A stretch of 64,000 bases of DNA from Penicillium oxalicum (taxonomy: Eukaryota; Ascomycota; Eurotiomycetes; Eurotiales; Aspergillaceae): NCBI RefSeq assembly GCF_001723175.1, contig NC_064654.1:3286001-3350000 (forward strand), in the 5' to 3' direction. How positions within the stretch are numbered: the first letter of the stretch is position 1; the number at the start of each line of letters is the position of its first letter. Below the pieces are notes generated by a model that made no database searches, had not been told where the DNA came from, and was given only the letters and a program-made list of their open reading frames with translations. The position numbers and the translations under genes are program-made. Shown here one piece after another: positions 12,083 through 24,861 of this stretch.

Positions 12083-12741
12083 ATGGCGAACGGGTATGTG
12101 AATTCGTGCAGTGTCTGGGTCCTCTCAGTCTCTGCTACCGGTGGCAGTGGGTTCTAGCGTCAAGCTGGCGATGCCAACCTAACCGTGCGCCCGTATGCAC
12201 CAGATCAGGTGGAATTACTCAGAAACTGACGCTCTCTGCGCTTGTGTCGCTTTCAGATGGAGTCTTCTCGTTGGTCTCATTGTCATTGTGGCTCTCTCAC
12301 TAGCTGCGTGGTTCTTTAGCCCCAAGGGCGAAACCCAAACGTATGTGTCCCATGTCTTGTCCCTGTGAAGCTGTTGCGTTGCGTCGAGTTCGCAGAAAGG
12401 AAGGGGATACTTCCCAGAATTTCTTGATCTTATTCTCGGCAATAATGCGCTCCACGCTGAAGTTTTTTCCCTTTCTCTTTTCTTTTTTACTAATCTCCTT
12501 TTTTTCTCTTCTGAAAATAGTGTCTGGCGCAGCACGCTTATTCTCTCGTTCGTCTCATGTTATTTGATGTGGGGTACGTATATTCCCAACCTTTCTCCTT
12601 CAACTCTCGACGGACACAGACTCGGCATACCCAACGGAAACTAATATGTTCCTGAATTTAGCAATTGTCTTTATGGCCCAGTTACATCCCCTCATTGCAC
12701 CCAAGAGAACCGACATCCGACCCGGTCACTCATCAGAGTAG
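12083..12741 (+). CDS. VMA9: V-type proton ATPase subunit e (Vma9)
   Basis: A 75-residue protein in four tiny exons: 12083-12093 (11 nt), 12257-12340, 12521-12573, 12662-12741. Every junction is GT-AG and in phase (donors GTATGT, GTATGT, GTACGT). The product starts MANGWSLLVGLIVIVALSL and has two membrane helices. The second holds LILSFVSCYLMW, followed by AQLHPLIAPKR. Size, helices and the HPLIAPKR tail match subunit e of the Vo sector, needed for assembly and stability of the vacuolar proton pump. Because introns make up about two thirds of the locus, no long open frame is visible here and the gene is easily overlooked. Confidence 0.93.
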
Positions 12742-13428
12742 GCGGAACTTTTGACATTGTTATTTGATGAAGTTTGGAATTTTGGGCTTTCTTGGTTGAT
12801 TTTATTTTCGTCCGATCGATTTGACGATCACGTCTACAGGCAGACACGTATAGAGGAGATGGGAGAGGGGATCAGTACTTGCAGGGACTGCGACATATGA
12901 ACATGCGCCAGTCTGTGACAATGAAGTGAACAGGACGGATGTTACTGCCTATGGCATCTCTTTGTTTTGGTTCTCTCGATCAGCCCGGCTCAGCGTGGAG
13001 GTAGTTCGAAGAGGAGACTGCTGATTGATCTGATTTCTTGGGGTTTTATCATGTTATATGCACTTGGGTTGCGGGTGTTTTTTTTTTGTTGCTTTCATTC
13101 TGTATATCTTGTGATATCAACTATTCCTTCCCCCCCCTCCCTCTTTCTTCCTTCACTGGTGTCAGGTCTGTTCTTTATCAGGTCTCTTATATTCATGGAA
13201 AACAGATCTGTGGCGTGAGTGTCTACACACTGATATTGATATATCTTGTAGTGCATTTTCGACTTGGTGGGTATTGAGACGAGACGGGTGGAGGGAATTC
13301 TTGCATGATTGTTTCGTCCTCTGCAACGTGGATAGATCAGATCATAATTTTACGCAGGTTCTTAGACTTCGTAACTCTTGAATAGAAACTTTCGAGATTG
13401 GAATTCCAACCCCTAAGATCGGTATTTC
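12742..13428. other. Convergent 3' intergenic region
   Basis: T-rich sequence between the ends of the V-ATPase subunit gene and ARV1, which are convergent. I see nothing beyond 3' untranslated sequence. Confidence 0.5.
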
Positions 13429-14846
13429 TCATCCAACCCCAACCGCTCCAAGTATCACTCTTTGAACCGCCCACCTTGCCACTTGCCCTGCGACTGCAAC
13501 GACCACGGATCGCAAGTAACCACACCCGAGCAGGATGTACAATGCCTCGATATTACTTAAAAGCACGAGATGCGCATCTACCACGCCCAAGGACAGCAAC
13601 GAAGCGAGCAGGTTAAACAGCCCCGTGAGGTACTGCGTGGGCAAATATGGCCGCAGCAAGACCTCAGCGGAAGCCAGATAAGATTCCAACAGGGAGGGTG
13701 ACGCAGAGGTATCGCGGGCTGATGAAAGCGCCGCCTTGGAGGCGCCAATCCCCTTACGAACGGCGCTCTGCGGAGCCGAGGGATTAGCAAGACCAGTGTG
13801 AATACCGTCTGCACCCCATATCACCAGGAGAATAGGGAACAGCTTCGCGCAACTGCTCACTAGCAGCGCAGTACTAATAGCAGTTGGGCTTGCGGCTGTA
13901 GGGGGTGGAAGGGGTCGAATGTTTTGAATAGGCGCCGTGGATACGCGCTGCAACGGAGGGGCGTGCGATGAGCGCTGTGGTAATGAGACTTGCGCCTGGG
14001 TCATCGCGGAGAAGGCGTCTTGAGGTGATGTGGTCTCGGTCGAGACACTGGTGTGTAGATTTGGTGTCAACTTCGCGGCGGGTAACCCGAGTGAGCTCAA
14101 TTGCTGTCCCCCGTTGCTCGCCGACGCTGATGATGGGGATGCACGTATGGTGGGAGTGGGAGGACCGGACGGAAGGGGGTGGTCGTCGTCGTCGTCGAGT
14201 CGCCGAGACTGGCTGCACCACTGGGCGGCGGGCAAGTGGCATCGGGGACGGGGGCGCTGTAGCGATGGGACTGCGGGACTAGTAAGGAGGCCAGAACGCG
14301 GACAGTAAAGTGATGCGCAAGGGTTGCGATCGCATTGAGTGTCAGGAAAAAGAGGTATTGAACGACGATGGGAGTGCGGGCAATAAAAGTGGTGGCGAGG
14401 GAGGGATCTCTCTCGAGACGAGCCCAGGTCAAGTAGACGTCAAACAGCAACAACAGAACTCCAAGCCGAATGATCGATCGCTGCGGAGGGGTTCGATCAG
14501 CATTCCATCTCCTGTTCGTGTACTTTATTCATATGCCATACATCGAAGAGGTTGTCGTCTCGTCCGAGCCGATTAAAGAGAAGATGGCGATACACCTTCA
14601 TCACACAGTCCGTCAGTGTTGGAGATCACCCCTTTGTTGCCACTTGTGTATCCATACCTGGGGCTTGATGAGCACGAGGTCGATAAAAATGACCACAAAA
14701 TCGTATTCGACATATTTATCGGCGAACCGCTGGCAGCGCGGACACTGGGTCAGTCGGACACCCTTGCCCTGAGAGCGGTCATCCGCACGACTGTAGGCGC
14801 TGTACAGGTGCGAGACCGGATACGAGCATTCAATGCAGATTGGCAT
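13429..14846 (-). CDS. ARV1: ARV1-like sterol/lipid homeostasis protein
   Basis: Exons 14658-14846, 14542-14595 and 14480 downwards are well defined, with introns of 62 and 61 nt, both phase 0. They start MPICIECSYPVSHLY and contain the Arv1 zinc motif C-x2-C ... C-x2-C (CIEC, CPRC), then YVEYDFVVIFIDLVLIKPQ and YRHLLFNRLGR, as in fungal Arv1, an ER membrane protein moving sterols and GPI precursors. The C-terminal membrane part (STALLVSSCAKLFPILLVIWG) lies in another frame, open from about 14235 to the stop at 13429. Between them (about 14240-14100) lies a Ser/Pro/Thr-rich linker with a GTC repeat, where the frame must change. I find no good donor-acceptor pair there, so either a weak intron, an indel or a sequencing error is present. 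The last exon's start is therefore unresolved. Confidence 0.8.
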
Positions 14847-15379
14847 CGTTTCATGGCGCCATTGAGGGAGTTGGAGAGGTCGAGGTCGAAAGGGAATTCC
14901 AAGCGGTGTTGTAGGCCTCGCAGGTTGACTGTGATGGAGATGATGAGCCAGGGCCAGGGGGGCTAGACTCAAGTGGGGAAGTTCACGTCGATTTCTTGGG
15001 GGCTGTCGAGTGTCACATGACAAGAACCTATTGCAACAATGTTTATGGTGTTACTATTTTATACTTCTCTACGGTTCCTTTGAAGATTTACTGGAGTACG
15101 GAGGTGTACATCCATGGAAATGGTGCATTGGCTCTTCCAGATCGAAGTCTGCCTTAAATATGCAAAATCATACCAACACCCAAAAGTGAGACGGAGAGCA
15201 TCTGAGCTTGGACACAGATTGCAATAGTGAGCTCAGCCCCCTTGAAAGACAAAAGGTATAGAGATAAAAAAACATCCATCATATAGACGGTTTATTTGTA
15301 TATGCAAGAAATGACAATTGCCCCTCGACCCCTGTATGTATTGTATGTGCCATCCATATATGCAAGCCCTCCAGCTCAC
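14847..15379. other. Intergenic region
   Basis: Promoter of ARV1 and 3' end of the N-acetylglutamate synthase gene. No other feature recognised. Confidence 0.5.
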
Positions 15380-17674
15380 TCAGTCAACAACGTTGCTGTG
15401 ATCCGCCCAGCTAGGTTGAATATTTCTGCAGACATTTTCATAATCTCGGAACCGTTGAGGATTGTCCACCAACCCAGGTGTGGTCCAAAACATGGTCCAG
15501 TTGCTATCGGACAGCTTCCACGTCCCAATGGATCGTTCAAAGTACCACTTGTTCACGGGATTGTCTTTGCGACTTCGCCAGCAGACTCCGTTCGGGAAAC
15601 AAGTGCGTACCATCGCATTAAAAACCACGTCGGCGACGCCTCCCGCACCCTGGCTGCGCTTGAGTACTGCGAACTTGTCCAGGTAAGGGACCATCCGTGC
15701 CGCACTGGCTTCGCTACCATCATCCACCACCCCCGGGGGTGCTTCCCACGTCAAAATTGCACCCCCCTCGTACTCACCGGCAATAATCAGGCCGGCAAGT
15801 CGATCATTGACTCGCTCGAGATAATCCCGGACGTCGAGCTTACGTCCGAACGAGTCTTCAATCAGATGCACCAGTCGTGGCAGATCAATGGAGGGGTCAT
15901 CGAGCTTCAAGCGGGGCTGACTGTGAGCCGTCCACATTTGCACGTAAGGGTTCGGAAGCATAGTCAAGGGCATGCCACGCTTGACGAATGTGGAATGAGA
16001 GGAAGGAGCGCTGACAGTGCTGGCGTGGTTGATCGTCTTGCGGCGACCAGGAGGAAGAGATGACGACAGGAGCGGCTTGTCTGTCAAAAGATTGTGAATG
16101 AGGGGGTTGCGCTGGCGTCGTGTGCCAACTGCGGATAAATTGGAATTGACCTCTCGAGGACGAGCGGACTTGGCAACTTCATAGGGAGAGGTAATAATCC
16201 CGGAAGAAGTGGAAGGGAGCATTGCCAGTGTTTGCTGTGATAGCCGGAGATTGTCAAGATGTCCGTCCAGCACCTGACCTACGGTGTGAGGCGAGTGGTG
16301 AAGCTTGGAGATCGACTCCTCACCCGAAAATTCAAGTGCAGACTTTGTTTCCGGATGAACTGGGCCACGGGCTGCCCCGGCAAACATGCGTTGCGCGGCA
16401 GACAACTCTGTCGCAATGTCTTCGAATTCTTGCTCCATGTTGATAAAAACATGTGATTCCTGCGGGCCGCGGAAAGCGGGAATGCCTCCAGACGGATGCA
16501 GTAAGATGACCCGGTCCACAGAGACTTCTCGCTGGAGTGCATTCACTTTTTCTGCAGTGACAGTCGGGTCTTCGTCCGGGGAAGAAGTCATTGACAGGCC
16601 CGCGAACTCCCTAGTGAGAGTCAAGATTGCCTCATTCGCAGACACTGGGATGGCCCGCGGAGTCTCGTCACTGTACGCAATTGGTGTAATGACCACCACA
16701 TGTCCGTCCCGCAGAGGCCGTAAAAGTCTCTGTCGCGAAGTAACGGTCATCAAGCCCGGATCCGTTTCGGAGAGGGAAAGAATTGAATCGAGGCAGAAAG
16801 ATTTAGAGTCCGGCTGTGCATCCACGGCGTTGGCAAGTCGTGTGGCTTGCTCACTTGCAACCGATCGCATTTGTGCATTTTCATCCTTGTTCCAGCCCGG
16901 ATCAACCACAACACAGCAAGCCATTCCAAGACGCACCAATTGTGAAAGGGTCTTTGCCACACCGTCCACCGTCTCATTGTCCAGTTCTTGCGGGGTACTC
17001 AGCTTGATCAGAGCTAGATTCAGCTGTCCAGATGCCCCTTGTTCTCGAGAAACGGGAGTCTTCTCCTGCCGAAAGACTGGTGTGTCGTGTACCGCTCTGG
17101 GCGCATCATAAAACGATCCGGAATTGACTTCGGACGATGAGGAAGGATCCTGCGTAGATTTCGGCCCGTGCGTGTGAGATATCGAGGTCGTTGTTCGATT
17201 TGAGAGTGCATCTTCCTTCGCAGCGGTGGCCTTCAACCGCGACAGGTACGACTTTGCTTCACGTTTGGTTGACGCTGAGCTTAGCAAGCTAAGGAAGAAC
17301 TCCTGACATCCGACCACATAGCACTCATTAGCGTGCGCTTATCCGAACAACCCACACATCTTCTCCATAGAAAATACCTTGTCCAGCATCTTTTCCTTGG
17401 CTCGACGGCCCAGTCGATCTCCATTGTCACTGGTGTTTGATGACTCGGCCACCTGCTGCGAGGCCGCATTAATTGGTCGAGGTTGCGCCGGGCGTCGCAA
17501 AGCCGGTCCGTGACTGCGCGCTACATGTTGCTGGATAGGGGAAATTTGCTCAGTTATTCGATGTTCTGTTCCGAGTATGGGGTCATCTTGTTTCAAGAAC
17601 GCATGGGAGTGTGTGTGTACCTTGGTGAGCGAGGCCGGAACCGCCCAAGGCCGGGAAAATGTTCGGGAGCTCAT
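15380..17674 (-). CDS. ARG2: N-acetylglutamate synthase, mitochondrial
   Basis: Two exons: 17378-17674 and 15380-17302, separated by a 75-nt phase-0 intron, giving 739 residues. The join restores the family block DRLGRRAKEKMLDK / EFFLSLLSSASTKREAKSY. The first 60 residues lack acidic clusters and are Ser/Arg/Thr-rich, fitting a mitochondrial presequence. A degenerate amino-acid-kinase-like region follows (LGMACCVVVDPGWNK; VDRVILLHPSGGIP). The C-terminal NAT domain is well kept: PYLDKFAVLKRSQGAGGVAD, CWRSRKDNPVNKWYFERS and LSDSNWTMFWTTPG. The enzyme acetylates glutamate with acetyl-CoA, the first step of arginine synthesis in mitochondria, and in fungi is feedback-inhibited by arginine together with the kinase. 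The start ATG gives MSSRTFSRPW. Confidence 0.95.
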
Positions 17675-20600
17675 TGTCGATCAGCGACCGCGCACGCAGT
17701 CGGCGAGAAGCGAGCGAACCATACAGCTCGTTCAAGGCGAGAATTCGAATTCGGGAAAGACACCAAAGAGTCACGAGAAAAATAATAGGAGTCCCCAGTC
17801 CACGAGGGCTTTTTTAAATTCACTCAGGTCCCACGGAAATCAAGGCCGCATGACACATCCGCGGTACAGATTCACCGCCTGCATCGTCAGACGGAGGGAT
17901 TTGCGCTCTCCGCTCGTGGTGGTGCGGGTCCGAGAGATGTGCATATACATCCTGTCAGACTCGGCTGACGAACTATCGGTCGTGATTCGAACCGAATATT
18001 ATACTCATTTGGCCTTTTTTCTGTTATCAATTCCAGGCCATCCAGATAGCGTTCCGGCCCATGTATCTACCCCTGTAGAGACCTGTCCATCAGTATGACT
18101 CTATTGCAGTAAGGCTTTCGGTACATGGGGTTGGGCTGGGGTACAGGAACGAGTGTACGAAGTTCCGCCTTATCTCCGCTGCCGACTGGCTGTACCTTCT
18201 TGACGCTTCAACTTTGCCGTTCGGCCGCTCTTCGGCCCCGGCATTGGCTTCCGCCTCGGGCTCCCAGCAGTCTGACGTCGGTCGGCGAGGGTCTCGGGCT
18301 GCGGAAAGAAGATCCCAGAGGCTGAGGTGAGCAATGAAGCATAGGTGATGTTTCATTTATGATTTTGTATCTCTGACCATGGCCAAAGGTCGTGTGGTCA
18401 AGTGTCGCAACCATGCCACGTTCATATTGAATACGTGCTCGGTGGGTTGCGGGAATTATGAAAGCTTCTTGCTACTCATGTCACATGGAAAGAGGTCGGT
18501 TGAAGCCTGTGTTTGAACCACATGAGCAGACATTTCCACTCTGGAGACGATAGGCTCTTCGCTCGCCCACTCACCTGACCATGAAAATTGGTTCCTTCCT
18601 ATGTCCTTTAGATTGAAACTTTGCTCATGCCGTGAATCGAACCCACAGCCTTGGTGCTCCCATACAAACTTTCTCGATGCTCGCTCTCGCCCCGTCGATG
18701 CTCGGGAATAGCATCACGATGCTAGCTCCGGGAAGGGTCAATTTTCAACCCACCTATGCATAACGCCCCTGCTTTTGAAATGAAAATGCAAAGCTTTCCA
18801 GCTTTGAAGTTCCTTGAAAAAAAAAATCAGAAAAAAAAGTCCGCGGCTAGTAATGACTATCCGACTTCCCACCCACCCAGCTTCTCGCAAGCACAACCAG
18901 CCGTATGGGCTCCACAGAGTTTGCTTCCCTGCCCATCACCAACCACCAGGTGGTTGTGCCAGTCTTTCCATCTTGTGGTCCTCCCACTTGGGGGTCTCGT
19001 CCGACAAGACTACGGTACTTGCGAGGCTTGATAGCATAAACTATCCCTCCATCATAAGCCATCATTTACTAGATCTTGACAACACATTATACCGCAAAGG
19101 CCTCCTCGGCAGCAGTCAATCCGCGTGAACTCCATAACCACCAAAAACAACACCAGGGGTATTTCTGGCAATCTCTAGGTACCTTTTTCCATCGCTTGGA
19201 TACCTTCTCTCTCTGACCACATTTTATATGACGTTTCTTGCTACCTTTGAGGTTCTGCTAGAGCAGCACCCACCCTGATTGTCGTAAAACAACAGAAGAG
19301 CAATCCCAAAACAGAAAGTCGTTTCTTGTTGCAAATGTGTGATTATCCGAGCCCACCACCGACTACCTCGAATTGATGGACAAGACATCCTTATACCAAA
19401 GAGTCAAGGGTACTTGGCCGTAAACCAGTGTCATGTACTATGTTGGGTCAGTAGCCCCGTGAGCCTATCAGTCTTTGTCTCTGTAGGTCCATCCCGACAC
19501 TGTAACGTAACACCGGCGCACCTCAATATGTCCTCCCACCAGATGCGCGCCATGTGGGATCCGAGGGATCTGGGGTAGCCCGAAAGAGAGATTCTAGAAA
19601 TTCTCCAGATCGACACTTGACTGGCCAACTCAAAAATGGAGACCCCCGCATCTTGGGATCCATCCCTCTCGTAACTTTATGCTGCCTGCTTTCAAGCCCA
19701 AGTCGACTGCTGGCTCTTGTCCACCGCGGGATGCAGGTAGAACTGACTCGGTATGGACTCTCTGTCGTCCTGGATTGGCCATGTCTTCCAAGGAGTACGC
19801 AGCTACAAACTCGTGATTTTTGGGCCACCAGACTTGGGGCCATCGCAACCAAGCAGACAGGCAAGCGGTGACGAGGGTGGTCTTTGCCGTTGAACATTCT
19901 TCTGAAAAATACCCGAGCGATGAGATCCATGCGGCATAAGCTTACTAGGGAGGAGAAATCAATCTGTTGGCTTGGGACAGTCGTATCTGCGAGGTACCAG
20001 CAAAGGTCCGAGCAACTGGTGGGTTGGTACGCAAGAAAGAGGAGAAGCCGGGGGGTGTGGTATCGCTAGTGTCACCCGTCCAATCCATGTCTGCGCCACC
20101 CTTGCTCTTCCACGCTCTGCATTATGTTCAGGACTTTTAATCCTTGACATCGGCGGGGATTTTACGCATCTTGTAGAGAACCGAACTACATCTACGTCAA
20201 TGCGATCATTTTCTGCTTTGTTTCTTTTCTCCGTGTAGGAAGGGTGAAAAAAAATCAAGTCAAGATTGGAGATGCTCCATATCTCCAGCCCCATCCGGGC
20301 GCCCGCCACCGCCGCTCTCTCCTTGCGTTCCCGCACATTTGCCCCCTCCAGTCAGAAATTCTGATTGCCTTTTGAAGAGAGTGAAAACTTTGTCCCGAAG
20401 AACGAGAACCCGCACCAGAAGAGGCCCACCGTTTCCAACTTCAACATCGTTGAAATTGCTTTGGGTTCACCTCAGGCAACCAAGCAATTAAAGTCAATTG
20501 CGCCTCTCTGAATTGGTCAGCGTTAGACTGCGAGTACGTTTGGGCTGTCCACTCAGACCCCCACCGGTCTAGACTGCATCACCCCTCCTGTCCCCGATCG

Positions 20601-20755
20601 ACGCCACCTTGCTGGGTCCCCTTGCAGGAAAAATCGAAAAGCGCAACGTGCGAGTCGGTTCGGTTCACCTCAAACGCGCGACCTGATTCTTGGTCTTGTG
20701 ATCACTCCATACCTAGGACTTTGGATCGCCAAGTATCAACTGTCGACCGACCAAA
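17675..20755. other. Long intergenic region, no gene recognised
   Basis: About 3.1 kb between two divergent genes. Open frames up to about 170 codons occur on both strands but none shows family motifs or a consistent splice structure. It must contain both promoters. The part next to 20755 is C/A-rich leader sequence. Possible non-coding transcripts cannot be judged from sequence alone. Confidence 0.5.
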
Positions 20756-21760
20756 ATGTCGAATTTGCGTGAGCATTCGTCAGAGTCCATGTCAGGCCCA
20801 GACACCTCGGGCTTGAAGCCGTTATCCAATGCCAACGATGACGACTTCCATTCCTTGTCCAGCACCAACAATCACGACCTGGCTCAGATCCTCGACCGTG
20901 CCGGCATCTCCATCACGGGTGGGGGATTCCCTCTCGATGATCCCGAGGACGATGATGAGGTAGATGAGGACTATGTTGCGGTCGACCAAGACGACGCGAA
21001 TGACTACCCTTACTGGTACCGACGGCCACCAACTCACCACCGCACCAAGCTGGACGAACTCCACCCATTTGTACAACTCCTTTCCGCCTCGAACGTGGAG
21101 GATTGTGTCGCAGTGGAAAATGCCTTCCCGGAGCCAGAGCGCTGTTCGCGTGAGAAATTCATCTACCGCTTGACGCGCTGTCCGGAACTCAGCCTCGGCT
21201 TGTTCACATTGCCCGTCCTTGACGAGAACCAGCCCAAACCCCGTCCCACCTTGGTCGGACACATCATCGCAACCCGCACCAGTGAGCCTTTGGTGACGGA
21301 CCGCGCGATGCGGCTACCCAAGGACTGGCACTCACAGCGCTGGACCTTTGAAGACAATCAGGCCGTCGGACACGAGGAGGGTGGCAGCACCATTGCAATT
21401 CACTCGCTCGCAGTGCTCCCGGAGCATCAAGGAAAGCAGGTCGGCAGCACTTTGCTCAAGTCTTACATCCACCGGATCCGGGAAGCCCAGATTGCCGAGC
21501 GCATCGCGATCATTGCCCACGAGCACCTGGTGCCTTTCTACGAGTCATTCGGATTTGAGTCGCGTGGTCCCAGCAAGTGTCAATTTGGCGGAGGTGGCTG
21601 GGTGGATTTGGTAAGTTGCTGAACTCGAGATGGCGGACCCAGCCTGCTTTTACTCTTTCTCATCATCTGGAGAGCGCCTTGTTGGAACGACTTCAAACTA
21701 ACGTACACGCTTTACTAGGTCTTGGAGTTTGGCAACGATGGCAACGAGGAAATGAATTGA
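20756..21760 (+). CDS. GNAT family N-acetyltransferase (arylalkylamine/polyamine type)
   Basis: Two exons, 20756-21610 and 21719-21760 (donor GTAAGT, acceptor CTAG, phase 0), giving 298 residues. The first 90 residues are acidic and disordered (DDPEDDDEVDEDYVAVDQDD). The GNAT core starts around residue 100 with LHPFVQLLSASNVEDCVAVE and EKFIYRLTRCPELSLGLF. The acetyl-CoA loop region reads IAIHSLAVLPEHQGKQVGST (Q/R-x-x-G-x-G/S type, here QGKQVGS), followed by HEHLVPFYESFGFESRG. This matches the fungal group annotated as serotonin or polyamine acetyltransferase (yeast Paa1-like). The substrate is an inference. The second exon adds only VLEFGNDGNEEMN. Confidence 0.85.
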
Positions 21761-22538
21761 TACGAAAAAAAAAACAAACCGGATATTATTTGACATGATT
21801 GTGAATGTCTGTTGACTTTTCTCCTCTACCCACTTTTGCGACTCGACCCATCTCTTCCGCTATTATCTGTACTTTGTCTGTCCTGCTCGCCTTTCTTCTC
21901 GTCCTATGCGTCAACATGCGCTGTACCTGGTTATCGGTATTGGTCTTTAGGGGATTCCAAAGGGATCCGGAGTTAACTGAATCTTCCTTTTGAAGGTGGG
22001 TGGTTCATGAGGACCATTGTCATGAGTGAAGGAAAAAGAGGGCTGGGAAGGTTCCCTCAATCTTCAAGTGTGTAATATAGTTCAAATGCGATGTCGATGA
22101 GTAGCAAGACGGTCTATTCCCTCCCTCGCCACACATACTGTAGATTGTCCAATATGCAAATTATCCTGAGCCATATTCGGTCACCTGCTTGACAAATGTA
22201 ATCGACTGGTCTTTTGGGCGTATCAGCGCCGTTCCTTTGACTCCGGCACGAATCCGGAAGAAGACCCGACACATGACCCGATACGGTTTGTCTGGTCTTG
22301 TCCATCTATGGCGGAACAGCAATGCCAGGAGAGCGCCCATCCGTCCAGCCAGGAACGAGGCTAAGTTTAAAAGTGGCTCGGTTACCACGCCCAATCCAGG
22401 TCCCCGCATTTCCTTGCCGCCCGGCAGAAAAATGTCCGCCAAACAATTTTTTCCCATGGAGCGACTGGTCTGAATCCCTCATCAACTTGGCCACTTTAGA
22501 GTCAATATACCTCCTTGGCTTGACTCCTGTGGATCATC
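21761..22538. other. Intergenic region
   Basis: 3' end of the acetyltransferase gene and promoter of NOG1. No other gene recognised. Confidence 0.5.
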
Positions 22539-24861
22539 ATGAAGACGACGTGGAAAGACGTGTGTACTTCCCATTCCTGTGCCTGAGCGTCTCACCGAGC
22601 GTTTCTCACTGACCATTCTCCATCGCTAGATTGCGCCTGTGCCTACCAGCCAGGAATTTCTGGACATTGTCCTGAGTCGCACTCAGAGACAGTTGCCCAC
22701 TCAAATTCGTGCTGGATTCAAGATCAGTCGTATTCGAGGTATGGAAATCCCATGACTCTACGGTCATTATACCGGTCGGACGTTGCGAGAAACGATCGCA
22801 GGCAACACGAAAATCAGATGGGTTATCGATAAAGACTGTGCGGCTAATCGCGATTTTTTTTTTCACCGCTGCAGGTTTCTACACCCGTAAGGTCAAGTAC
22901 ACCCAGGAAACTTTCTGTGAGAAGTTCCAGGCGATCCTTGATGGATTCCCTCGCCTGCAAGACATTCACCCATTCCGTAAGTGTTCTTTTTGCTCCCTCT
23001 TTTGCCCCTGCGCCGCCCGACTGCAAATCCAACGCATGTGCTAATCTACCCGCAGACAAGGATTTGATGAACACGCTGTACGATGCCGACCACTTCCGTA
23101 TTGCCCTTGGCCAGGTCTCCACTGCCAAGCACCTGATTGAGAGTGTCTCCCGCGACTATGTCCGTCTGATCAAATATGCCCAATCACTTTTCCAGTGCAA
23201 GCAGCTCAAACGTGCTGCGCTCGGTCGCATGGCCACCATTTGCCGCCGTCTGAAGGACCCCCTGGTCTACCTGGAGCAGGTCCGCCAGCACTTGGGTCGT
23301 CTCCCCTCCATTGACCCCAATACCCGTACTCTCCTCATTTGCGGTTACCCCAATGTCGGCAAGTCCAGCTTCCTGCGCAGCATCACTCGTGCCGATGTCG
23401 ACGTTCAGCCATATGCCTTCACCACCAAGTCATTGTTTGTCGGCCACTTCGACTACAAATACCTGCGCTTCCAAGCCATCGATACCCCCGGTATCCTGGA
23501 CCACCCGCTCGAGGAGATGAACACTATTGAAATGCAGTCAATCACAGCCGTTGCTCATTTGCGCTCTGCCATTCTTTACTTTATGGATTTGTCCGAGCAG
23601 TGCGGATACTCCGTCACCGACCAGATCAAGCTTTTCCACAGTATCAAGCCTCTGTTCGCCAACAAGATCGTCTACATCGTGGTGAACAAGATTGATGTTC
23701 GCCGCCCGGAGGATTTGGATCCCGAGCAGCAAGCCGAGCTCCAGGAGATTCTCAAGTCTGGAGATGTCGAGATGCTCCAGGTTTCTTGCACCACCACCGA
23801 GGGTGTCACCGCCGTGAAGAACGCTGCATGTGACAAGTTGCTTGCCGAGCGTGTGTCTCAGAAGCTGAAGTCGGGTTCCAACAGCGCCGGTACCCCCGGT
23901 GGCCGTCTCGGCGACGTTTTGGCTCGTATTCACGTCGCTCAGCCCATGGGAGGTGTTACGCGTGAGACTTTCATCCCCGAGGCCGTCAAGAACCTCCAGA
24001 AGTACGACAAGAACGACCCGAACCGCCGGAAGCTCGAGCGCGATCTGGAGGAGGAGAATGGCGGTGCTGGTGTTTACAGCTTCGACATGCAGCGTGACTA
24101 CACCCTTGCCAACTCGGAGTGGAACCACGACAAGATTCCCGAGGTGTGGAACGGCAAGAACATCTATGACTTTGTGGACCCCGACATCGAGAAGAAGCTG
24201 GCTGCTCTCGAGGAAGAGGAGGAGAAGCTGGAAGCTGACGGCTACTACGAGTCTGACGAGAGCGTTGAAGATGCCGAGGATGCCGATACCCGCATGAAGG
24301 CGGACCTGATCCGCGAGAAGCGCACTCTGATGCGCAATGACGCTAAGATGCGCAAGTCGCTGAAGAATCGCGCCCAGATTCCTCGCTCTGCCAAGGCCAA
24401 GAAGCTCTCCGAGATGGAGCGCGGCCTCGACTCCGCTGGCTACGACGTCGATGCTGCTGGCTCTCGTGCTCGTTCCCAGAGCCAAGTCCGCGGTCGTCCT
24501 CTTACCCGCGGCGAGCCTGAGGATGATGCCATGGATCTGGATGATCCTCACAAGGCCCTGGCCCGTGCTAAGAGCCGTGCCCGTAGCCAGGCCGCGACTG
24601 ACCGTCGTAATGATGGTGTGGTTGATGAGACTGCTCGTACCAAGGCCGACCGCCTGCACAAGCTGGGTCAGAAGAAGATGAACCGCATGGCCCGACAGGG
24701 TGAGGCTGATCGTCACACCACCGTCTCGCTGGCGAAGCACTTGGTATGTTTACAGACTCGACCGCAGTGTACCCTTTTCCATTTTGACTGCCAGATCACT
24801 AATCTCTTATCTCCTACAGGTCGCCGGCAAGCGTGGTATCGGCAAGAACCAGCGTCGTTAA
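22539..24861 (+). CDS. NOG1: Nucleolar GTP-binding protein 1 (NOG1)
   Basis: Five exons: 22539-22559, 22630-22738, 22875-22976, 23056-24743, 24820-24861, giving 653 residues with all phases fitting. The start [19 protein letters not shown] and the end [16 protein letters not shown] are typical. The GTPase motifs are clear: G1 [10 protein letters not shown]3 DTPGILD, G4 NKID, plus the NOG1 N-terminal helices ([13 protein letters not shown], [12 protein letters not shown]). The C-terminal third is charged, with RSRARSQ-type basic repeats for the nucleolus. NOG1 binds pre-60S particles and is required for late 27S rRNA processing and 60S export. Codon use is strongly biased to C at the third position, as expected for a highly expressed gene. 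This bias produces long antisense open frames. Confidence 0.97.

Noticed and set aside
18620..18690. Possible tRNA on the minus strand (GGTTCGATTC)
   Set aside because: The T-loop would need nine bases and no acceptor or anticodon arm can be formed.
23538..24740. 400-codon open frame antisense to NOG1
   Set aside because: Same codon-bias effect; Leu/Val-rich composition with no motifs.
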